A model generated the notes under the pieces. It ran no database searches, was not told the origin of the DNA, and saw nothing but the letters and a program-made list of their open reading frames with translations. This document shows, in pieces, positions 1-5,303 of a stretch of DNA of 7,489 nucleotides. The stretch comes from Deltaproteobacteria bacterium (GTDB taxonomy: Bacteria > Desulfobacterota > Desulfobacteria > Desulfobacterales > SURF-15): assembly GCA_024644775.1 (NCBI GenBank), contig JAHEHB010000082.1, positions 1-7,489 on the forward strand, written 5' to 3'. How positions within the stretch are numbered: the first letter of the stretch is position 1; the number at the start of each line of letters is the position of its first letter. A program made the translations under genes and the position numbers.

Positions 1-217
1 TCTTGGGATCCAGCAAATCGATGCCTTCTATATATATGTGCCCTTTATCGGCGGTCTCCAGATGGTTGAGACACCTCAGAAAGGTGCTTTTCCCAGAACC
101 CGACGGTCCGATCACGACAACGACCTCACCGGCGTCGATGGCGGTTGAGACATCCACCAGGGCATTGACTTCCTGTGGTGTATAAAAGGTTTTGTATATG
201 TGGCGAACGTCAATCAC
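1..217 (-). CDS. Polar amino-acid ABC transporter ATP-binding protein (GlnQ/HisP type), N-terminal part only
   Basis: This is the cytoplasmic ATPase subunit that would power uptake by the neighbouring permease. Only the first 72 codons are in the window; the rest lies beyond the left edge. The product opens with V(M)-IDVRHIYKTF, the usual first strand of this family, and has a perfect Walker A motif, GPSGSGKST, at residues 37-45. It is followed by FLRCLNHLE, the 'LRC-N-LE' segment typical of GlnQ/HisP/AapP ATPases. Signature, Walker B and H-loop regions are not visible. I chose the GTG at 217-215. It overlaps the permease stop codon by 4 bases (GTGA) and is preceded by an AAGGAGAA Shine-Dalgarno sequence at 235-228, inside the end of the permease gene, with a slightly long spacer. 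This indicates translational coupling. Family assignment is firm; the substrate cannot be told. Confidence 0.93.
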   Translation of the reverse strand, partial: MIDVRHIYKTFYTPQEVNALVDVSTAIDAGEVVVVIGPSGSGKSTFLRCLNHLETADKGHIYIEGIDLLDPK

Positions 218-1224
218 GACACCACCGTTCTCCTTTCCAGGTATTGGACGAACATCGAAAGTGCAAAGGTCATCACAAGATACAAGGCGGCACAGGTGAA
301 GAACATCTCAAACGGATTCAGTTGCGTGGTGATTACTTCCCGGGTTGCCTTGGTTAATTCTCGTACGGCAATAAGGCCAAGCAACGAGGAATCCTTGATC
401 AGGCTGATGAACTGACCAGCCAGCGGCGGCAGGATCCGACGCATCGCCTGGGGCATAATGATGTACCGCATGGCCTGGGGGTAGGTCATGCCCAGTGAAC
501 GGGCCGCTTCCATCTGTCCGCGGTGAATGGACTGGATGCCGGATCGTACGATTTCGGTGACATAAGCTCCGGTGAAACAGGCCAGGGACGCGACGCCGTA
601 CCAGATATTAGGGATTTCATGAATTCCATAGGTCACCAGCAACCGATTGATCACGGTGCCCAGAACGAAGTACCAAATAAAAATTTGAACCAGCAGGGGA
701 GACCCCCGGATCAACTCCACATAGGTAATCGCAGACCATTTCAATGCCGGATTATCCGATATTCGGGCAATCCCGCCGATAACGCCGATAAGCACCCCGA
801 ATAAAATTGAAAAGATACTGACCTCTAACGTTATCCAGAGCCCTTGGATCATGATGCCCGGCCGCCATTCACCGTAAGTCGCTAGGGGGTCGCCGGGATA
901 GACAAAATCGTTATCAGAGACGCGGATGTCTTCTGTTGGCACCGTGTAGGACGCACTTTCGTCGACGCCTTTGACCGTGATGACGGCCTGCTCCCCCTTG
1001 GGGGTGATTCGTTCCACCGTACCCTCGATTTCCGAACTGATTTCAACCTGTTCGTGATAGAAGAAGGTGCTGGACAGCTTATGCCAGCCCCAAACATATT
1101 CGATCCGCATGGTCGCAGCGTAGATAAAAAATACGAGCGAGATAACCATCACGATGAAAACACCGACCCAGAAGTAATATCTTTTATCCGACATGCCACG
1201 CCGAACGATTGATGTGCGTCCCAT
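214..1224 (-). CDS. Polar amino-acid ABC transporter permease (HisM/GlnP family) with N-terminal periplasmic extension
   Basis: This is the inner-membrane channel subunit of a PAAT-family importer, 336 residues, against roughly 215-250 for a typical member. The C-terminal part (about 125-336) is the classic permease: hydrophobic segments near 127-152, 163-195, 208-224 and 305-327, a conserved ELIRGSPLLVQIF stretch at 170-182, and the ATPase-contacting EAA loop (EAARSLGMTYPQA at 239-251, with P258). The extra N-terminal part has one membrane segment (about 17-38) and then a polar, beta-rich region of about 85 residues (40-123) that should lie in the periplasm. Its end, RVSDNDFVYPGDPLA, resembles a barrel-sandwich hybrid fold (inference). 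The ATG at 1224 has no clear Shine-Dalgarno sequence. Met11 at 1194 is an alternative with an equally weak site, and an in-frame stop lies a few codons upstream of 1224. The gene is coupled to the ATPase downstream and separated by 433 bp from the binding protein upstream. Confidence 0.93.
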   Translation of the reverse strand: MGRTSIVRRGMSDKRYYFWVGVFIVMVISLVFFIYAATMRIEYVWGWHKLSSTFFYHEQVEISSEIEGTVERITPKGEQAVITVKGVDESASYTVPTEDIRVSDNDFVYPGDPLATYGEWRPGIMIQGLWITLEVSIFSILFGVLIGVIGGIARISDNPALKWSAITYVELIRGSPLLVQIFIWYFVLGTVINRLLVTYGIHEIPNIWYGVASLACFTGAYVTEIVRSGIQSIHRGQMEAARSLGMTYPQAMRYIIMPQAMRRILPPLAGQFISLIKDSSLLGLIAVRELTKATREVITTQLNPFEMFFTCAALYLVMTFALSMFVQYLERRTVVS

Positions 1225-1244
1225 CAGTTTTTTTTCTCAATTAA

Positions 1245-1291
1245 GGGGCTTCGCCCCAATTGGAATGAGTGAGGCAAAAACTCAGGCCTCA
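1245..1291 (-). promoter_or_regulatory. Two small hairpins in the leader just upstream of the permease start
   Basis: Two inverted repeats lie side by side. One is TGAGGC/GCCTCA (1270-1275 with 1286-1291, 10-base loop). The other is GGGGC/GCCCC (1245-1249 with 1253-1257, 3-base loop). In the minus-strand transcript they come 20-67 bases before the permease ATG. Neither is followed by a U run in that direction, so they are not standard intrinsic terminators. They may stabilise a processed 5' end or modulate permease translation, which fits the lack of a clear Shine-Dalgarno sequence. The role is inference; the base pairing is seen directly. Confidence 0.4.
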
Positions 1292-1353
1292 AAAAAATTT
1301 ATCCTATATTTTTATTGTTTTGTAGAATTTCCGAGACATAATTACAAGGTGCG

Positions 1354-1545
1354 AAATTTGATAAACTCCTAAAAAGTCCTAAAACCGTCATGCCGGACTT
1401 GATCCCCGCTAAGAACGGGATCTTCGACCGGCATCCAGAGGTCATTGAATTGACTGGATTACGGCTGCGGTTTATCCCGTATTTCATACGGGGCCGGAAT
1501 GACATAAAAACGTGTTTTTCGACTTTTTGCGAAACCATCAAATTT
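1354..1545. repeat. 192-bp near-palindromic repeat element (MITE/REP-like) inside the transporter operon
   Basis: The two halves are inverted copies at several nested levels. AAATTTGAT (1354-1362) pairs with ATCAAATTT (1537-1545). AAAAAGTC (1371-1378) pairs with GACTTTTT (1521-1528). GTCATGCCGG (1387-1396) pairs with CCGGAATGAC (1494-1503) with one mismatch. ATCCAG (1433-1438) pairs with CTGGAT (1454-1459). Each half also has its own hairpin: ATGCCGG/CCGGCAT (1390-1396 with 1428-1434) enclosing GATCCC/GGGATC (1401-1406 with 1417-1422), and CCCGTAT/ATACGGG (1476-1482 with 1486-1492). No plausible protein is encoded. The look is of a dispersed non-autonomous element of the GTCATTCCGG type. No flanking target duplication was evident by eye. 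Confidence 0.75.
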
Positions 1546-1584
1546 GAGTTATCGACCCATACGCGTGGTTGAATGGCAATTCAA

Positions 1585-1621
1585 GCCGGCAGAACCAGGG
1601 TATTTCCATGGATCTGCCGGC
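1585..1621 (-). terminator. Stable hairpin shortly after the binding-protein stop; possible attenuator or 3' stabiliser
   Basis: A perfect 9-bp inverted repeat, GCCGGCAGA (1585-1593) and TCTGCCGGC (1613-1621), encloses a 19-base loop with a small TCCATGGA palindrome. It starts about 37 bases after the stop codon of the binding-protein gene in its own direction of transcription. The bases after it on that strand (TTGAATTGCC) contain no U run, so it is a weak candidate for an intrinsic terminator. A better fit is a 3' stem that protects the abundant binding-protein mRNA and lowers read-through into the permease, as known in several importer operons. That role is inferred. Confidence 0.45.
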
Positions 1622-1657
1622 CAGAAACATCCTTTCCGGCAACCGAACCGTATCGAT

Positions 1658-2485
1658 TTATTGAACGTCTTTGATCCACTTCGTGCTTTTGATCCATTTG
1701 TTGTAAATTCGTTCATATCGTCCGTCGTTTTTTATCTGGCGTAAAAAGTTGTTCAGCCAGTTGAGAAAATCCGGATCACCCTTCCGGACAGCCCATGCCA
1801 GCGGTTCAAACGTAAACGGTTCGTCCAGAAAAATAAGTTTCCCGGCACCCTGTTGCGCCATGAACACCGCACAGAATGGTAGATCATAGATTGTGGCATC
1901 CGCCTTTCCGGTCAACACTTCCAGCGCGGCTTCCGACTCGACCTCAAAAGACTTGTAAGTGGCCTTGGGGATCATTCGTTTAATGGCTTGTTCACCGGTG
2001 GTACCCAGCTTTGAAGTGACGACAAATTTGGGATCATTGAGATCTTTGTATGATTTGACAATGCCTTCGTGCTTTTTGTTGAGTAGAATGGTCTGACCGA
2101 CGATGATGTACGGATCCGCAAAATTGATTTTAAGGTTTCTTTCCTGCGTAATGGTCATGCCGCTCATGATGATGTCGAACTTTTTTGTTATCAGAGCGGG
2201 AATAATACCGTCCCACGCGGTGTTGATCGGAACAAATTTGACCTTCATGGCTTTGGCCATCTCTTTGGCAACGTCGATATCAAAACCGATGAATCTTCCT
2301 TTTTTGTCCGCCATTTCAAAAGGGAGATACCCTGCTTCGAAGCCAACCCTCAGCTCTCCTCTTTTAACGATTTCTTCCAGTGTCGACTTCTTGGCCAATT
2401 CGATGTCGTCTCCAAATACCGGTGTCGAAACGGTAAAAAACAATACCATTAGTGCTGCAAATCCAATGTAAATTTTCTTCTTCAT
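1658..2485 (-). CDS. Periplasmic amino-acid-binding protein of the ABC importer (SBP_bac_3 / PBPb family)
   Basis: This is the substrate-capture subunit of the importer, 275 residues, a normal length for the family. Residues 1-25 are a signal peptide (KKK start, hydrophobic core, probable cleavage after PVFG before DD); there is no lipobox Cys, so a soluble periplasmic protein is expected. The mature part has the family landmarks. The LRVGFEAGYLPFEM strand is at 45-58 and GFDIDVAKEMAK is at 68-79. SGMTITQER at 108-116 holds the Arg (R116) that usually grips the alpha-carboxylate. GTTGE is at 161-165, and ADATIYD is at 195-201, where D201 usually holds the alpha-amino group. The start is clear: GGGAGGA lies 6 bases before the ATG. 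The gene is first in the transporter operon and is followed by a hairpin, consistent with higher expression than the permease. An amino acid is the likely ligand, but which one cannot be read from the sequence. Confidence 0.95.
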   Translation of the reverse strand: MKKKIYIGFAALMVLFFTVSTPVFGDDIELAKKSTLEEIVKRGELRVGFEAGYLPFEMADKKGRFIGFDIDVAKEMAKAMKVKFVPINTAWDGIIPALITKKFDIIMSGMTITQERNLKINFADPYIIVGQTILLNKKHEGIVKSYKDLNDPKFVVTSKLGTTGEQAIKRMIPKATYKSFEVESEAALEVLTGKADATIYDLPFCAVFMAQQGAGKLIFLDEPFTFEPLAWAVRKGDPDFLNWLNNFLRQIKNDGRYERIYNKWIKSTKWIKDVQ

Positions 2486-2796
2486 GTTATGTCCTCCCTG
2501 TTTATAGTCGTTAATTCATTCTGAATACCAATTTGCGTGCAATAATCGAGGCTAGCCGACTATATACCCTGTAATAAATAGTTGGATATTCAACTGCCGG
2601 AACGTAAGTATCCACCTGAACACGACCGACTTGACCCCTATCGGTCGGTTCGGAAACTCTCGATCCCCATTTTGTTATTCAACGTCGATGCGTATGGTTT
2701 TAAAAATAGGAGAATCGTGGTGTTTATAGTGAAATCCTACAATTGCAGGATAGGATAAAGCTGCTGTTGTGTCAAGAGAGCCCTCTGTTTTACGCA
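2486..2796. promoter_or_regulatory. Divergent control region upstream of the binding-protein gene, with several palindromes
   Basis: No gene is supported here. Several symmetrical sites are visible: TTGCGTGCAA (2533-2542), GGCTAGCC (2550-2557), the imperfect GTTGGATATTCAAC (2581-2594), a CGACCGA/TCGGTCG hairpin (2623-2629 with 2641-2647) and ATCCTACAATTGCAGGAT (2734-2751, 8 of 9 pairs). A TATATA at 2566-2561 on the minus strand would be a reasonable -10 for the binding-protein gene, leaving a leader of about 70 bases, but no matching -35 was found. The palindrome at 2581-2594 sits just upstream of this -10-like sequence, where an activator or repressor could bind. Which of these sites is functional cannot be decided from the sequence. 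Confidence 0.3.
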
Positions 2797-2926
2797 CGGT
2801 AACGTCAAAGCAGATCGTAATAACCCGGTGAAAGCAAGATGATTCTCTGGATGCAGACTAAAAATTCCAAATTTCAATGGACAAATTCCAAACAATATTC
2901 AAATTCCAATATCCAATAGTCGAAAC
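2797..2926 (+). repeat. A/T-rich direct repeat, copy A (upstream of the diguanylate cyclase gene)
   Basis: This stretch matches, in the same orientation, the sequence that starts at 4725 at the end of the diguanylate cyclase gene. The first 23 bases (from CGGTAACGTCAAAGC) match at 20 positions. A later block, GATTCTCTGGATGCAG plus TAAAAATTCCAAAT, matches at 28 of 32. The tail contains repeated ATTCCAA words and ends in TCCAATAGTCGAAAC, matching TCCAATGATCGAAAC in copy B. This copy lacks the 71-bp insertion present in copy B. It is non-coding and appears to be a dispersed intergenic repeat. Confidence 0.7.
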
Positions 2927-3044
2927 GAATCGTAAACATCGCGCAGGAGCATATCCGTTATTACTGGCAATAGGGATCGTCGAGCAGGGCTGTCCGGCCA
3001 TTAGAGGTCATGATTGTGGAATGAAAATTGCATTTACTTAAACT

Positions 3045-3077
3045 GATTTTAAATAGATTTTAGATTGATTTTGGATC
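3045..3077 (+). repeat. Three 11-bp tandem repeats (GATTTTNRATN) upstream of the diguanylate cyclase gene
   Basis: Three consecutive units start with GATTTT at exactly 11-base spacing: GATTTTAAATA (3045), GATTTTAGATT (3056) and GATTTTGGATC (3067). The array ends 39 bases before the chosen ATG. The spacing is close to one helical turn, so the T tracts face the same side of the DNA. This suggests intrinsic bending or a multimeric regulator site. A weak promoter-like pair (TTGCAT at 3028, TAAATA around 3050) overlaps it. Function is inferred only. Confidence 0.45.
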
Positions 3078-3099
3078 GGCTGAATACCGTTTCGATTGG

Positions 3100-3105
3100 A
3101 AAGGA
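3100..3105 (+). promoter_or_regulatory. Ribosome binding site that sets the diguanylate cyclase start
   Basis: AAAGGA lies 11 bases before the ATG at 3117, and no comparable site precedes the upstream in-frame TTG at 3096. The ATG is therefore preferred, shortening the longest open frame by 7 codons. Confidence 0.55.
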
Positions 3106-3116
3106 TATCGTTTGAT

Positions 3117-4730
3117 ATGGATAAAGATCCATCTAATGGGCGTTTAAAAGCATTTTCCGACATTATTGTGGAGGAACTCAAAGGGCTTGCTGCGGCCGGG
3201 AAACAATTAACGGCTGAGTTTTTGGCGTCAAGGCTTTCTTCCAGATCTGAAATAACCGAGCTGATGGATATGGCAGCTCACGGTAACGCATTTGAAACAA
3301 CGGAAAGTTCAGAGACCGCGGTGGATATCAAAAAATTGAATGCCAAGCTCGAGAAAGCCCAAATTCAGAAGAATCGGCTATTAAAGCAGTTAACCGAGTT
3401 GGAAGAAAAAGAAGTCCATCTATCGGGATTTTATCAGCATACCCTGCTGATGTTTGTTGAACTGCTTCGAACAGAAGAAAACAAAAGCATTCATAAATCC
3501 CTCGATACCTTGAAACAGATACTGAAAAACAGTGCCAACATTGACGATCTGAAAGCTCCCATTCGACGACTCAAAGATATGACCTTACAAGAGGATGCCC
3601 CAAGAGATCCAAAACAAACGAATTTGGTGAACCGGTGGTTTAACCGGTTTGCAAAAGAGGGTACTTCACAAGAAGAGACATTGGACCAGCTTAAAAAGAC
3701 ATACGCCGAGATTGTTGAGGAATTCAAGCTGAATTTGGACAAAACCTCTTTTAAGAGACTGAAAGATCTTGAAGACCAAATTCAACAGATGGACCGTCTA
3801 GAGGATTTTTCGCACGTCCGAAATGAAATTGTCTCACTTCTTCAGGAATATGTTTCCCGAATCGGAGGAGAAAGGGAAGAGGCAGCAGCATTTATCAGGG
3901 AAATCGGGGAAAGACTTCTTGAAGTAGAAAACCATATTCTTGCCCCGCTTCCATTCACTCAGGAAGGTCACCGGGACAACACCGAATTTACAACCTTACT
4001 TGAAAAACAGATTGGAAAACTTAGACAAGACGTCGATTTCAGTGAAAGCCTTTCAAAATTAAAGCGAACCGTTGGGACAAGTCTCAGCACCATTCAAAAA
4101 GCCATTGAGCAGAAACGGGATACGGACAGCGCTCGGATGGTGGAGATGAACAAACAAATGGAACGGCTCCAAAGTAATCTTCACCAAATGAAAAATGAGA
4201 TTAGCGTCGCAAAGGATCGTGCGCAGACACTTGAGCATGAAGTCCTGACGGACCCGCTTACCGGCGTATACAACCGCCGAGCTTATGAAAAACGCCTCCG
4301 TGAGGAACTGCAGCGGTTTCTCCGCCACAAACATTCATTTTCCGTGCTTCTATTGGATGTGGATCATTTTAAATCCATCAATGATCGATATGGACACGCT
4401 GTGGGCGACTTGTGCCTAAAAGAGATTATAAAACGCGTACGACCGCTGCTTCGGAAGAGTGATTTTCTGGCACGATTCGGTGGCGAAGAATTTGTAACGC
4501 TTCTTCCCGAAACGGGACAGGAAGGTGCTGTCGAAGTTGCAGAGAAGCTGCGCCAATGTATCGAAAAGACCGATTTCCTTCATAGGGGAGAATCGGTGGG
4601 GGTAACGATTAGTATTGGTGTCACCCAGGCGGAATCAACCGATCTTAAACCCGACTCGCTTTTCATCAGAGTCGACAAGGCATTGTATCAAGCAAAAGAG
4701 GAAGGTCGCAATAGGATCGCTGTTCGGTAA
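3117..4730 (+). CDS. Soluble diguanylate cyclase: long helical N-terminal region plus GGDEF domain
   Basis: This enzyme is expected to make the second messenger c-di-GMP from two GTP. It has 537 residues from the ATG at 3117. The C-terminal GGDEF domain (about 377-537) starts with the usual DPLTGVYNRRAYE (379 on). It has LLLDVDHFKSINDRYGH, an active-site GGEEF at 455-459, an RKSD inhibitory site (RxxD) at 446-449 exactly five residues before it, and SIGVTQ and DKALYQAKEEGRN near the end. Catalysis and product inhibition both look intact. The first 375 residues hold no membrane segment, signal peptide or recognisable PAS/GAF/REC domain. They are mostly charged helices, with coiled-coil-like stretches near 70-100 and just before the GGDEF domain (about 335-375), which may drive dimerisation. 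The input signal is unknown. No partner gene is in the same direction nearby, so it is probably monocistronic, transcribed from the divergent region. Confidence 0.95.
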   Translation: MDKDPSNGRLKAFSDIIVEELKGLAAAGKQLTAEFLASRLSSRSEITELMDMAAHGNAFETTESSETAVDIKKLNAKLEKAQIQKNRLLKQLTELEEKEVHLSGFYQHTLLMFVELLRTEENKSIHKSLDTLKQILKNSANIDDLKAPIRRLKDMTLQEDAPRDPKQTNLVNRWFNRFAKEGTSQEETLDQLKKTYAEIVEEFKLNLDKTSFKRLKDLEDQIQQMDRLEDFSHVRNEIVSLLQEYVSRIGGEREEAAAFIREIGERLLEVENHILAPLPFTQEGHRDNTEFTTLLEKQIGKLRQDVDFSESLSKLKRTVGTSLSTIQKAIEQKRDTDSARMVEMNKQMERLQSNLHQMKNEISVAKDRAQTLEHEVLTDPLTGVYNRRAYEKRLREELQRFLRHKHSFSVLLLDVDHFKSINDRYGHAVGDLCLKEIIKRVRPLLRKSDFLARFGGEEFVTLLPETGQEGAVEVAEKLRQCIEKTDFLHRGESVGVTISIGVTQAESTDLKPDSLFIRVDKALYQAKEEGRNRIAVR

Positions 4731-4934
4731 CGTTAAAGTAAATCGTAACCCAGCCAGATGAAAACAATTTGATTTTCCGGATGCAGGTTAAAAATTCCAA
4801 ATCGCCAGTTTCAATACTCAAATTTCAAATAATATCCAAATTCCAATACCCGCCTGCCAAGCTCCTCCGCCGAAGCTTCGGCGCTCTTTCGAAGGCGGAA
4901 GTCTTGTACGGCGGATAGGTCCAATGATCGAAAC
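4725..4934 (+). repeat. A/T-rich direct repeat, copy B (starts at the diguanylate cyclase stop codon)
   Basis: This is the second copy of the repeat at 2797-2926, in the same orientation. It opens with CGGTAACGTTAAAG, in which CGG TAA are the last sense codon and stop of the diguanylate cyclase gene. It runs through GGATGCAGGTTAAAAATTCC and the ATTCCAA-rich tract to TCCAATGATCGAAAC. Between CCAATA and TCCAAT it is interrupted by a 71-bp G/C-rich segment (4849-4919) absent from copy A. Without that insert it is about 139 bp long. No intrinsic terminator with a U run is seen directly after the gene. Confidence 0.7.
4849..4919. repeat. 71-bp G/C-rich palindromic insertion inside repeat copy B
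   Basis: Compared with copy A this segment is a clean extra piece: copy A reads CCAATA-TCCAAT without a gap at the matching place. It contains a perfect 16-bp palindrome, CGCCGAAGCTTCGGCG (4868-4883), and an outer CCGCC/GGCGG pair (4867-4871 with 4894-4898). Its composition is sharply more G/C-rich than the A/T-rich host repeat. It looks like a REP- or MITE-like unit that inserted into an older repeat. As RNA it would form a strong stem (CGCCGA-AGCT-TCGGCG) that could act as the 3' end structure of the diguanylate cyclase mRNA. Confidence 0.6.
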
Positions 4935-4970
4935 ATTCTAATAAGTTGTCTAGTATCTTGTGGCCGATCT

Positions 4971-5041
4971 GAATGTTTTGAATTTTGTATTTTGGTCATT
5001 GATTTTTATTTGGTATTTGTGTTTTGGTGCTTGGAATTTCC
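4971..5041 (-). repeat. T/G-rich arm inverted relative to the ATTCCAA tract of copy B
   Basis: This stretch is built of TTTTG/TTGG words and ends GGTGCTTGGAATTTCC. Its reverse complement resembles the A/C-rich tract at 4790-4848; for example AAATTCCAA (4792-4800) pairs perfectly with TTGGAATTT (5031-5039). The two arms flank the 71-bp insertion and about 50 further bases. Together with copy B they form a loose inverted structure of about 250 bp. Copy A has no equivalent second arm. Pairing along the arms is imperfect. Confidence 0.45.
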
Positions 5042-5303
5042 ATGATTCCGAAATATAATCGAATATATGCATATCCAAGTAATTACGCGTCTAAATGACC
5101 TGGCCCTCATGTATGATATCTGATTCTTGCAACACAACAAAGAGTATCGTATATAAAAAACGATATTGGCCATTAGTCACTTGTCATTGGTGATGAATCC
5201 GTAATAAGCTAAATTCATAAAGTTTTCAGTGTTTCGTATTTAGTATTTTTTTCAAAATATTAATGATGTGAATAACGAAAACACCACCAACTGGAGGGTA
5301 TCA
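5042..5303 (+). promoter_or_regulatory. Gene-free leader region of the phosphofructokinase gene
   Basis: No gene is supported. Visible items are a TATCGT/ACGATA hairpin (5145-5150 with 5160-5165, A-rich loop), a CATTAGTCAC...GTCATTGGTGA stretch (5171-5193), and a weak promoter-like pair: TTGTCA at 5181-5186 with TAATAA at 5202-5207, spacer 15. A second weak option is TTGGTG at 5187 with TAAATT 17 bases on. A strong Shine-Dalgarno sequence, GGAGGG (5293-5298), ends the region and fixes the start at the ATG 5304. The GTG at 5268 lies in the same frame but has no ribosome binding site. Confidence 0.3.

Noticed and set aside
1299..1572. Short open frames on both strands within the permease/binding-protein gap
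   Set aside because: They are produced by the palindromic repeat element (1354-1545) and encode low-information peptides on both strands.
2103..2471. A 122-codon plus-strand frame opposite the binding-protein gene
   Set aside because: It is the antisense shadow of a clearly real periplasmic binding protein and has no ribosome binding site or recognisable family.
2717..2758. A 13-codon frame starting GTG with an AGGAG-like site 5 bases before it, upstream of the diguanylate cyclase gene
   Set aside because: It is very short, has no amino-acid run typical of an attenuator leader peptide, and overlaps a palindrome (2734-2751). Chance occurrence is the simpler reading.
3096..3116. TTG start at 3096 for the diguanylate cyclase
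   Set aside because: No Shine-Dalgarno sequence precedes it, whereas AAAGGA precedes the ATG at 3117.
4811..4999. A 62-codon minus-strand frame after the diguanylate cyclase gene
   Set aside because: It lies wholly in repeat and insertion sequence, has no ribosome binding site, and its composition follows the repeat.
4790..5041. Possible CRISPR-like array from the repeated ATTCCAA/TTGGAAT words
   Set aside because: The words are short, irregularly spaced and degenerate, with no constant repeat length and no distinct spacers.
5145..5165. TATCGT/ACGATA hairpin as a terminator for the diguanylate cyclase gene
   Set aside because: It is more than 400 bases past the stop, has a weak 6-bp A/T-rich stem, and lacks a T run after it.
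5268..5303. GTG start at 5268 for the phosphofructokinase
   Set aside because: The added 12 residues show no family similarity, and the strong GGAGGG at 5293-5298 clearly serves the ATG at 5304.
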